Assembly (NCBI GenBank): GCA_964468725.1
Contig: CAYXVU010000147.1
Coordinates: 1-15,397 of the forward strand
DNA: 15,397 bases
DNA from: CAYXVU01 sp964468725
GTDB taxonomy: Bacteria > Acidobacteriota > Blastocatellia > UBA7656
Reading direction: 5' to 3'
Position numbers and translations under genes: made by a program. Of this stretch, positions 1 through 6,441 are shown piece after piece (position 1 is the first letter of the stretch; every line of letters begins with the position of its first letter). Under the pieces are notes generated by a model, which was not told where the DNA came from, did no database searches, and was given only the letters and a program-made list of their open reading frames with translations.

Positions 1-1
1 C

Positions 2-376
2 AATACGACATACTCTGCCGTTCGCCTGACCCACTTGCCAACGAACACCGTCGTTTCCATGCAGGACGAAAAATCGCAGATCAAAAACCGCGAAAAGGCT
101 ATGCGGATTTTGCGTTCGCGCCTGTTGGAGATGGAGCAGCAGAAACAACACGACGCGATTGCCAGCGAGCGCCGTTCGATGGTTGGCAGCGGCGATCGTT
201 CGGAAAAGATTCGCACCTACAACTTCAAAGAGAACCGCATCACCGATCACCGTATCGGTTTTACAGCGCACCAGCTTGATCTGTTTATGGAAGGCTCAAT
301 AGAGGAATTGATCGAAGCCTTAGTCTCGCATTATCAAGCTGAAAAGCTCAAAGCCGAAACCGAAGTCGCGGCATAG
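2..376 (+). CDS. prfA: Peptide chain release factor 1, C-terminal part (5' truncated by window edge)
   Basis: Release factor 1 reads UAA and UAG stop codons in the ribosomal A site and triggers release of the finished protein. Only the last 124 codons are present: the reading frame is open from base 2, beginning NTTYSAVRLTHLPT, which is the stretch that directly follows the catalytic GGQ motif in RF1 (GGQ-HVNTT), so GGQ itself lies just outside the window. Also typical are QDEKSQIKNREKA, ERRSMVGSGDRSEKIRTYNF and TDHRIG. SGDRSEKIRTYNF fits RF1 rather than RF2. The TTG inside this frame at base 35 is not a start. The gene ends with TAG. It converges with the kelch-like gene across a 253-base gap holding a palindromic repeat. 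Identity is secure; only the 5' end is missing. Confidence 0.95.
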   Translation, partial: NTTYSAVRLTHLPTNTVVSMQDEKSQIKNREKAMRILRSRLLEMEQQKQHDAIASERRSMVGSGDRSEKIRTYNFKENRITDHRIGFTAHQLDLFMEGSIEELIEALVSHYQAEKLKAETEVAA

Positions 377-496
377 CGCGAAGCACAGGCGGATAAAGAA
401 GCGACTCGATAACTCGCCCTCTCTTTGTCTCCTCGTGGCGATTCTTGGCGCAACCCTCGTCATACCGAATTGTCCAACAAAATGAGAACCGTTGGT

Positions 497-558
497 TGAG
501 AGGCGGTCTCTGACCGCCGACCTTTCGTACGAGCACGGCGGTCTCTGACCGCCTCTCA
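497..558. repeat. REP-like palindromic repeat (two copies of a 17-base palindrome in a 62-base hairpin)
   Basis: The 17-base word GGCGGTCTCTGACCGCC occurs at 502-518 and again at 537-553. Each copy is itself a 7-base inverted repeat around TCT. The two copies sit inside a larger perfect 12-base inverted repeat, TGAGAGGCGGTC (497-508) against GACCGCCTCTCA (547-558). The element lies between convergent prfA and the kelch-like gene, the usual place for REP/BIME-type elements, and may help end transcription from both sides, though neither side has a T-tract. The remainder of the 377-629 gap shows no gene. Confidence 0.7.
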
Positions 559-629
559 GCGAAGATATCTTATCTGGTTTTGCAATTCCGTATTATATTG
601 ATTCGCAACGCGGTATAACCCTCAGCCGC

Positions 630-1643
630 TCAATGGCCGTTATCAACACGCTTTTGTGGTTCGGTAAAGCTCTTTCGCTGCCACCGCTTACCCTCCCACT
701 CCCACGTGTCGCCGAATATGAACTCCCCCTCATGCCCGCCAAAGAGCACCACTCGTCGCCGCGCGCGATCATAGACCATTGCCGTGTGATTGCGCGCCGA
801 TGGAGCTGGCGCAGCCAGCCGCCGCCAACTCTCGCCGTCATACTCCCACATCTCGTTGACGCGCCCGTTGCCGTTCCAGCCGCCAAAACGGATCACTCGG
901 CTGCGCGCTTCGTCATAGCACATCGCTACGTTAAAGCGCGGCTCCGTCTTGGCGGAAGCGATTAGATGCCAATTGCGCCCGTCCCATTCCCAGGTCTGGT
1001 CAGCGCCGTCGTTGCGAATGTTGCCGCCAAAGAGGACAACCCTACCGCGTTTGTGGTCATAACTCATCGCTACGCCATTGCGCGGCGATGGGCCAGCGTC
1101 GCTCACCTTCACCCAGTTTCGCCCATCCCACTCCCATGTATCGCCAAGCCGATGGGTCTTGCTGTCTTGGATGAAGTAGCCGCCAAATAATACGGCGCGT
1201 TGGCGGCGCTCGTCGTAAGCAAAGGCAGCTTCGGCTCGGGCTGGCGGACTATCGGCCATCAATCTTCGCCACTGCTTGCCGTCCCATTCCCACAAATCGT
1301 TGTAGAAGGTGTAATCGGTATCGTCTTTGCCGAAGAGGACGCGATTGCCGCCAAAGAGCAGGATTCGCCTGCGGGTGTGGTCATAGGTCATAGCGGCAAA
1401 GGTGCGCGGCGACGGCCCGTCTGTACTGACCTGCGCCCATTTACGTCCGTCCCATTCCCATGTGTCGCCGCGTACTTGTTCGGCATCCGCACCGCCGAAT
1501 AGGACAACGCGATGGCGCGCATCGTCATACGCCATCGCGTGTGCATTGCGCACGCTCAGAGTCCGCGTAGCAGGCTGCGTTGCTGCCGCGAAAGCGAACG
1601 TGGCGGTGAAGATCAAAACAGTCGCCAAACTGAACGGCTGCAC
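630..1643 (-). CDS. Exported kelch-like six-repeat beta-propeller protein
   Basis: A 337-residue exported protein made almost only of kelch-type repeats. Residues 1-21 form a signal peptide (hydrophobic core ATVLIFTATFAFAAA). Six repeats of about 46-56 residues follow, each with the pattern A(M/F)xYD...RxRxVLFGG...DTWEWDGRxW...PxxR; they begin near residues 34, 81, 136, 189, 237 and 285, which predicts a six-bladed propeller. No catalytic residues are apparent; such domains usually bind protein or carbohydrate partners. I chose the GTG start at 1643 because AAGGAG (1651-1656 on the complement) lies 7 bases upstream and a signal peptide follows at once; the longer open frame to 1739 would overlap the DUF2911 gene and has no signal peptide at its start. 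Only 11 bases separate it from the upstream DUF2911 stop, so the two are almost surely cotranscribed. Ligand unknown. Confidence 0.85.
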   Translation of the reverse strand: MQPFSLATVLIFTATFAFAAATQPATRTLSVRNAHAMAYDDARHRVVLFGGADAEQVRGDTWEWDGRKWAQVSTDGPSPRTFAAMTYDHTRRRILLFGGNRVLFGKDDTDYTFYNDLWEWDGKQWRRLMADSPPARAEAAFAYDERRQRAVLFGGYFIQDSKTHRLGDTWEWDGRNWVKVSDAGPSPRNGVAMSYDHKRGRVVLFGGNIRNDGADQTWEWDGRNWHLIASAKTEPRFNVAMCYDEARSRVIRFGGWNGNGRVNEMWEYDGESWRRLAAPAPSARNHTAMVYDRARRRVVLFGGHEGEFIFGDTWEWEGKRWQRKSFTEPQKRVDNGH

Positions 1644-1650
1644 AAGTGGT

Positions 1651-1656
1651 CTCCTT
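1651..1656 (-). promoter_or_regulatory. Ribosome binding site of the kelch-like gene, overlapping the DUF2911 stop codon
   Basis: AAGGAG on the minus strand, 7 bases before the GTG start at 1643. It overlaps the TAA stop (1655-1657) of the upstream gene, an arrangement that favours translational coupling. It also decides the start of the kelch-like gene in favour of GTG over the longer open frame. Confidence 0.75.
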
Positions 1657-2287
1657 AACGAAACGGGGCAAACTTGGACGGCTCCACATTGACCTGCAAC
1701 TGTGCGCTGAGTCTCCAACCGCCCCAAGCGATCTTCCACGTCGGTTGGGTCGGAGCGTCGGCAGGGCTTGAGAGCACCATCTTCAATTTGGGTTCGACCT
1801 CGGATGCTCTCTCTACCTTCAACGGCACCATAAAGGCGATGGGCGCTTTCGCCATCATGACCGCATCCAGCAATAGACCGCGGGCCTTTGTCGGATCAAC
1901 GAAGGCGAGGTTCCACGTCTGCCCGTCCGCAGAGCGTTGCAAGCCAACATACCAACTGCCAACGGGAATCTCCTTATCGGCAATCTTGATCGGGATATTG
2001 GTGTCGAGCGTAGTCCAGAAATCGCGCCCAAAGCGCCAGGTCTTGCCTTTCGTTAAAGCATCGAATTTGGCCTCGTCCTCATAGTCCTTTTTCCATTCCG
2101 GCTCGCCATAGTGGATGGCGACTTCGCCGATGAATCCTTGTTGAGTTGCGTAAATTAACCTCGTCGTCGCGCGCGCTACCACGAGGTTATTGCCAAACAC
2201 GCTGATCTTCGGAGCCGGTTTCTCTTGCGCAGCCACCGTCAGGCCAGCGAGCAGGCAGCCGAGCAAAGCTATGCCAATCTTTTTCAT
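1655..2287 (-). CDS. Exported DUF2911 family protein (copy 1, divergent)
   Basis: A 210-residue protein with a signal peptide (MKK, then a hydrophobic stretch to about residue 20, cleavage likely near VAA-QE). The body matches the DUF2911 plan: IHYGEPEW (59-65), KTWRFGRDFWTTLDTNIPIKI (82-102; the family's W-R-x-G-x-x-x-x-T-x-I core), IPVGSWYVGL (107-116; family usually AGKYSL), QTWNLAFV (123-130) and a closing beta stretch. It is more diverged and longer than the copy at 5768-6274, with an extra DAVMMAKAPIAFMVPL segment. The biochemical role of DUF2911 is not known. The ATG at 2287 has GAGG five bases upstream. It lies 88 bases downstream of the hydrolase gene; a CATAAT box in that gap could be a weak promoter of its own, but an operon with both neighbours is simpler. 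Confidence 0.8.
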   Translation of the reverse strand: MKKIGIALLGCLLAGLTVAAQEKPAPKISVFGNNLVVARATTRLIYATQQGFIGEVAIHYGEPEWKKDYEDEAKFDALTKGKTWRFGRDFWTTLDTNIPIKIADKEIPVGSWYVGLQRSADGQTWNLAFVDPTKARGLLLDAVMMAKAPIAFMVPLKVERASEVEPKLKMVLSSPADAPTQPTWKIAWGGWRLSAQLQVNVEPSKFAPFR

Positions 2288-2375
2288 CGTTACCTCTCTA
2301 GAGCGGAATCAAACGCCTCATTATGGCGACTTGAGGCTGGCTGTGCCACCGCTTTAACAACTTTTTACATCCTTC

Positions 2376-3881
2376 CTATTGGCCTTTGTCTTTACTCTTG
2401 CGGTTGGCGCTCTCCGCTTTCACTTGGCTGAAAGGGGTGACATTGTTGTGGACACCGGCAACGGTTTCGACATTCAATTTGAGCTTTTCGATCTGGCGAA
2501 TCAGGTACTCCGTTGTTTGATTGACCGGCCCGATGGGCACATTGTACAGGTCGCCTTGAAACAGAAGTTTTTCATTCGGCAGATAGATGATGAACATATC
2601 AGCGGCGTGCGGCGTTGGGCCGATGTTGTAAATCTCCACCGTCTGTTCGCCGTCGCTGATACGCTGATGCTTGTCAACGAGCAGGAAGTTAGGCGCTTGC
2701 GGTTGCTTGGCAAGAGCATCAGGCGCAAGGGCGTATTTGGCCTGTGCGATCTGCTCGAAGAAGTGCTGGTTGCGTTTCGTGGTGACGATCTGTGCGCCTT
2801 CGACAATATAGGGGCGCAACCCGCCTGTGTGGTCATCGTGGTAATGGGTGAGTACCAAATACTTGATCGGTTTGTTTGGCAAAGTCTGTTTGATTTGATT
2901 GATGACGAAGGTCGAGATTTGGCTGTTACCCGGCGCTTCAACCACCAAGACGTAGTCTTTGAAGGCAACGAACATAGCGCGATAACCGCCTCCGGAGAGA
3001 CCTTCAACCAGATAAACATCTTTGGCCAGCGGTTTCACGGCAGGTGATAAGCTTTGTGCCGCAGGGATGTCTGGTAAGCGAAAGGCATTGTCATCCATAG
3101 GCTGATTGGTCTCATACCGGCTGAGCGATGAATCCCGCACCACGCGACCGGAGCGTACATTCGTTGAACGATGGGGCAGCAACAAGCCATTGATGGGGCG
3201 GAAATCGGCATAATAGACTTCATTCACATCAACGCCCGCCCAAGCATCTGGCACAGAGACTTCGTACTTACTGGGCAACTTCGTTTCGGCATCAAGAAAG
3301 AGCTTATACTCCGTATTGAGTAGCGTGAACTTCACAACCTGATGTGGGCGATTATGGAGCGGCGCTTCGCCCAGATACGTTAGAGGGCTGTTGGCATCAA
3401 GCACACGCTTCAAAAACAGAATCGGTACCATGCGAGTCACGGCCATGCGTACCGGCGCATTGGCTGGTAAACGAGTATAGTTCTTCATCAATAAGTCCAG
3501 GTTGAACCCTCCATCGCGTTGCAAAGCGATGCGATTGGCAAACCGGATGCCGCCGGGAAACTGCGTGCGCTGCTCCCACAGCAGCCGATCATTTTTCCAA
3601 TCTACCCAGACCGTCGTGCTGGCCGGGAACTTGTCGTAGGGAGTATCCGGGCGCAGGCTTTGGTTACGGGCGAAGAGGTCGCCGGACATAACGAAAGCGA
3701 GGCTCTCGATGGCATTAAGCCGTTCAATGCCACCCATCGCTTCGATGCTGGAGGTAAGAACCTCTTTGGCGCGCGAATCGTTCGGCGCAGTTTGCAATCG
3801 GATAGTGGGCAAGCCTGCTGAAAAGGCTTGAATGGATGTCAGTAAGATGGCTGTCAAAATAGTGATGATCGGTCTTTTCAT
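2376..3881 (-). CDS. Exported metallo-beta-lactamase-fold hydrolase with N-terminal LolA-like domain
   Basis: A 501-residue protein predicted to be exported (signal peptide residues 1-22). Residues about 36-275 form a beta-rich domain that starts AKEVLTSSIEAMGGIERLNAIESL, a signature I associate with the outer-membrane-lipoprotein-sorting (LolA/LppX-like) fold seen in many acidobacterial exported enzymes. Residues 285-490 are a metallo-beta-lactamase domain: HYHDDH (H346, H348, D350, H351), H425 in TPHAAD, D444 in FQGDLY and H478 in GVHNN together give the full two-metal ligand set, so it should be active. The substrate cannot be read off; relatives include SoxH-type and quinoprotein-relay hydrolases. 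The ATG has GGAGG eight bases upstream. It is divergent from the PdxR-like regulator and heads a likely operon with DUF2911 and the kelch-like gene. The C-terminal tail is Lys-rich (KSKDKGQ). Confidence 0.88.
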   Translation of the reverse strand: MKRPIITILTAILLTSIQAFSAGLPTIRLQTAPNDSRAKEVLTSSIEAMGGIERLNAIESLAFVMSGDLFARNQSLRPDTPYDKFPASTTVWVDWKNDRLLWEQRTQFPGGIRFANRIALQRDGGFNLDLLMKNYTRLPANAPVRMAVTRMVPILFLKRVLDANSPLTYLGEAPLHNRPHQVVKFTLLNTEYKLFLDAETKLPSKYEVSVPDAWAGVDVNEVYYADFRPINGLLLPHRSTNVRSGRVVRDSSLSRYETNQPMDDNAFRLPDIPAAQSLSPAVKPLAKDVYLVEGLSGGGYRAMFVAFKDYVLVVEAPGNSQISTFVINQIKQTLPNKPIKYLVLTHYHDDHTGGLRPYIVEGAQIVTTKRNQHFFEQIAQAKYALAPDALAKQPQAPNFLLVDKHQRISDGEQTVEIYNIGPTPHAADMFIIYLPNEKLLFQGDLYNVPIGPVNQTTEYLIRQIEKLKLNVETVAGVHNNVTPFSQVKAESANRKSKDKGQ

Positions 3882-3937
3882 GTCGCTTTCCTCCGTGGCG
3901 TAAAATCGGCACGCCCCATTGCTTTGGGACAGAAAAA

Positions 3938-3965
3938 ATGCTACCTAAGAATGGCCTTAAGACAA
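3938..3965 (-). promoter_or_regulatory. Possible promoter of the hydrolase gene, next to the regulator repeats
   Basis: On the minus strand TTGTCT (3960-3965) and TAGCAT (3938-3943) are 16 bases apart, each matching sigma70 consensus at four of six positions. The AGAGCCACTTT repeats begin immediately upstream of, and touch, the -35 box, the usual place for an activator. This is a weak match and rests mostly on position. Confidence 0.3.
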
Positions 3966-3998
3966 GAGCCACTTTTTGCGAACTCATAGAGCCACTTT
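3965..3998. promoter_or_regulatory. Direct-repeat operator, probably for the PdxR/MocR-type regulator
   Basis: AGAGCCACTTT occurs at 3965-3975 and 3988-3998, a perfect 11-base direct repeat with 23-base period (about two helix turns). It lies between the divergent hydrolase and regulator genes. MocR-family dimers commonly bind direct repeats beside their own gene. The complement of the second copy reads AAAGTGGCTCTA, which differs at one position from the motif AAAGTGGW(T)CTA that I recall for Corynebacterium PdxR. Function is inferred from position and this similarity. Confidence 0.65.
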
Positions 3999-4020
3999 GC
4001 CAGGAGAAAAGAGGCAAGTA

Positions 4021-5520
4021 ATGAAGAAGACAAATTCCAGCGTTATCGTGCTGCTCGCTGCCTCCTTGAAGCGTCGTAGCCCGGTTCCGGTCTATAAACA
4101 GATTTATGAAGACCTGCGCGAAGCGATTCTCACCAGACGCCTGCAATCTGGTATGCGGTTGCCCTCGACGCGCGAGATGGCTGCCGAACTGCAAGTCTCT
4201 CGCAACACCGTGATGAGCGCTTTTGAGCAACTCTTGGCTGAAGGCTACCTGATTGGTAAGGTTGGCGCAGGCACGTACGTAACCGAGCAGGTTCCCGACG
4301 AGTTACTGGGCGTGCGTGCCAAAACTGCCAGCGCTGACAATCAGAGAATGGCCGCTCGTCATCTCTCAAAACGCGGACAGTTATTAGCCCAGGCTCCAGT
4401 CAGCGCGGCGCAGGGGTTTCCTCAACCGCGCGCTTTTCAACCGGGTCTTTCGGCTATTGATATGTTTCCGATTGAGACCTGGGTGCGGCTGGTTTCGAGA
4501 CGACTGCGGCACTTGCCGAGGCGGGCGCTTGATTACGGAGACGTAGCCGGGTATTGGCCGCTGCGGGAAGCTTTGGCGTCATACCTGGGGGCGGCCAGAG
4601 GCGTCCGATGCGAAGCCGCGCAGATCATTATTACTTCGGGTTCACAGCAAGGGCTTGATTTGACAGCCCGAGTATTACTTGACCCCGGAGACGCCGCCTG
4701 GATTGAAGACCCCGGTTATATGGGGGCACGGGGGGCGTTGTTAGCCGCCGGGGGGCAACTGGTGCCCGTGCCGCTGGATGCTCAAGGCATCCAGGTCAAG
4801 GCAGGAGAAAAACTCGGCGCGCAGGCACGGCTGGCTTACGTCACGCCTTCGCATCAATTCCCTCTTGGCGTGGTTATGAGTTTGGCACGCCGTTTGGAAT
4901 TGTTGAAATGGGCAAGCCGCGCCGGGGCGTGGATTCTCGAAGATGATTACGATAGCGAGTACCGTTATGAGGGGCGACCGCTCGCCGCCTTGCAAGGGTT
5001 GGATCGAGAAAGTCGAGTCATCTATATGGGGACGTTTAGTAAAGTGCTATTTCCGGCTTTGCGATTGGGCTATTTGGTTGTGCCGCTGGACCTGGCCGAA
5101 GCTTTTAGTACGGCCTTAGCGCATACGGCCCTGCACGCGCCAATCCTTGAACAGGTTGTGCTGACCGATTTTATTGCCGACGGCCATTTCGTTCGTCACA
5201 TCCGCCGCATGCGCTCACTCTATGCTAGCCGACAGGCGACTCTGCTGGAGGCTGCCACCAGAGAATTACAAGGGATTTTGGATGTCCTCCCCACCGCTAC
5301 AGGGATGCACGTGATTGGTTGGTTGCCGGAGGGCGCGAACGATAATGAGGTAGCCCGACAAGCCACACGGGAAGACTTATGCACTCCGCCGTTATCCTTC
5401 TACTGTTTGAAAGAGAGGTTACCCCCTGGCCTGTTGCTCGGTTATACGGGGGTCAGCGAAAGAGAGATTTGGCAAGGAGTGCGGCGCTTACGGCAGGCTT
5501 GCCTAGCCCCCCAATCGTAA
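4021..5520 (+). CDS. MocR/PdxR-type transcriptional regulator (GntR winged helix plus fold-type I aminotransferase domain)
   Basis: A 499-residue regulator that uses pyridoxal 5'-phosphate (PLP) as effector or cofactor. Residues 18-90 are a GntR winged helix (PVYKQIYEDLREAI, GMRLPSTREMAAELQVSRNTV, GAGTYV). Residues about 135-495 are an aminotransferase-like domain: SGSQQGLDL (206-214), DPGYMG (230-235), EDDYDSEYRYEGRPL (307-321, with D308/Y310), and the PLP-lysine K341 in GTFSKVLFPALRLGY. All key PLP residues are present. The ATG at 4021 has GAGG six bases upstream; an in-frame TTG at 3976 lies inside the operator region and is unlikely. The adjacent repeat resembles a PdxR site, so it may control vitamin B6 synthesis, but no pdxS/pdxT gene is in the window, and other MocR types (GabR, TauR, EhuR) remain possible. 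The divergent hydrolase gene is a likely target, along with its own gene. Confidence 0.88.
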   Translation: MKKTNSSVIVLLAASLKRRSPVPVYKQIYEDLREAILTRRLQSGMRLPSTREMAAELQVSRNTVMSAFEQLLAEGYLIGKVGAGTYVTEQVPDELLGVRAKTASADNQRMAARHLSKRGQLLAQAPVSAAQGFPQPRAFQPGLSAIDMFPIETWVRLVSRRLRHLPRRALDYGDVAGYWPLREALASYLGAARGVRCEAAQIIITSGSQQGLDLTARVLLDPGDAAWIEDPGYMGARGALLAAGGQLVPVPLDAQGIQVKAGEKLGAQARLAYVTPSHQFPLGVVMSLARRLELLKWASRAGAWILEDDYDSEYRYEGRPLAALQGLDRESRVIYMGTFSKVLFPALRLGYLVVPLDLAEAFSTALAHTALHAPILEQVVLTDFIADGHFVRHIRRMRSLYASRQATLLEAATRELQGILDVLPTATGMHVIGWLPEGANDNEVARQATREDLCTPPLSFYCLKERLPPGLLLGYTGVSEREIWQGVRRLRQACLAPQS

Positions 5521-5707
5521 CCGATCCGACAGGCAAGCAGGGTTGCACCGATAGCCATTGGCAATTGCGTGTGTTGCCGACAAATCTTTTGGCGGTGGAT
5601 CCCTATCCGATCATCGCCAATCGCAAACTGCTGGAAATCGTCCAAACTCAGCTTGCGGCCATGCAATAAAGTTGTAAAAAGGGTTTCCCTCCTTTGTCTT
5701 CTTTGAT

Positions 5708-5732
5708 CCCGCCTGCTCATACTTGAGCGGGG
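5708..5732 (+). promoter_or_regulatory. Small stem-loop in the leader of the second DUF2911 gene
   Basis: GCTCA (5715-5719) pairs with TGAGC (5724-5728) over a TACT loop, and the flanking CCC and GGG can extend the stem past a bulge. It lies 22 bases before the ribosome binding site at 5754-5758. No T-tract follows, so a terminator is unlikely; it could be an mRNA leader structure or chance. Confidence 0.3.
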
Positions 5733-5767
5733 AAATACAACATCTATCTCATCGGAGGAAACCGACA

Positions 5768-6274
5768 ATGAAGGTAAAAGTTTTTGCAGCTTGTCTATTG
5801 GCGCTCAGCCTAACCGCTCCGCTTCTGGCACAGGGTGGGAGAGGTAAAGCGGAAGTGACGATCAACGGCAAAGCGATTTCGATTGATTACGGTCGCCCGA
5901 ACTGGGGCGGGCAAGATCGTTTGGCAGCAGCGCCAGTGGGTACAGTTTGGCGGCTAGGCATGAATTTGGCCACTCACATCGAAACGTCCGGCGATTTGAA
6001 AGTCGGCAGCACTACATTGAAAGCAGGGAAGTACACCTTGTGGGCAAAACGAACCGGCGCTGACACCTGGGCGTTACTGTTTCACCCCAAAACTGGTGCC
6101 TGGGGAGCCCCCTCGCCAAGCGATGGCTTCGTTGCTGAAACCCCTTTGAAAGTCTCGAAAGCGGGCGCGGCGGTCGAGCAACTGACGATCTCGCTCAGCG
6201 ATAACAAAGGCAAAGCCGGAATCAAGATCGAGTGGGGCAATGCCGTGTTAAGCGGCGAGTTAGGCGTGCTGTAA
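5768..6274 (+). CDS. Exported DUF2911 family protein (copy 2, canonical)
   Basis: A 168-residue protein with a signal peptide (MKVKV, hydrophobic core LLALSLTAPLLA, probable cleavage after LLAQ near residue 22). The DUF2911 core is textbook: ISIDYGRPNWGGQDRLAAAPVGTVWRLG (37-64), NLATHIE (66-72), LKAGKYTLWA (84-93), TWALLFHPKTGAWG (100-113), and a C-terminal IKIEWGN strand (152-158). The function of this family is unknown; copies are abundant in Acidobacteriota and Bacteroidota. The ATG at 5768 has GGAGG nine bases upstream; the in-frame start 45 bases earlier lacks one. It follows the regulator by 247 bases and ends facing the cytochrome/copper gene with a shared terminator. It is much closer to the family consensus than the copy at 1655-2287, so the two are not a recent duplication. 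Confidence 0.88.
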   Translation: MKVKVFAACLLALSLTAPLLAQGGRGKAEVTINGKAISIDYGRPNWGGQDRLAAAPVGTVWRLGMNLATHIETSGDLKVGSTTLKAGKYTLWAKRTGADTWALLFHPKTGAWGAPSPSDGFVAETPLKVSKAGAAVEQLTISLSDNKGKAGIKIEWGNAVLSGELGVL

Positions 6275-6386
6275 ACAAATCACAAACTTTCACCCTCGCA
6301 AGGGAGAAACTGCTCCGATCCATCCGAAGGAATGTCTGACTATCAGATGGTGAGGGTCGGCGGCTTAACAAAGCGAGAAAAGCAAA

Positions 6387-6411
6387 AGGGCGACGCAATT
6401 GCCGTCGCCCT
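6387..6411. terminator. Rho-independent terminator between convergent genes
   Basis: AGGGCGACG (6387-6395) pairs perfectly with CGTCGCCCT (6403-6411) over a 7-base loop. On the minus strand the stem is followed by TTTTGCTTTTC, a good T-tract, so it ends the cytochrome/copper gene whose stop is 31 bases before. For the plus-strand DUF2911 gene the following CTTCTATGTTT is weaker but may also serve. Confidence 0.8.
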
Positions 6412-6441
6412 CTTCTATGTTTGCCGTCGTGCAGAGCCGGG

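Noticed and set aside
1643..1739. Longer N-terminus for the kelch-like protein (start at 1739)
   Set aside because: It would overlap the DUF2911 gene by 85 bases and bury the signal peptide; the GTG at 1643 has a perfect AAGGAG at good spacing.
2379..3047. 222-codon plus-strand open frame opposite the metallohydrolase gene
   Set aside because: It mirrors the active-site part of the hydrolase; no start signal and no recognisable protein sequence.
5442..5768. 108-codon minus-strand open frame between the regulator and DUF2911 copy 2
   Set aside because: It overlaps the regulator's 3' end and the ribosome binding site region of the DUF2911 gene; its translation resembles no known protein.
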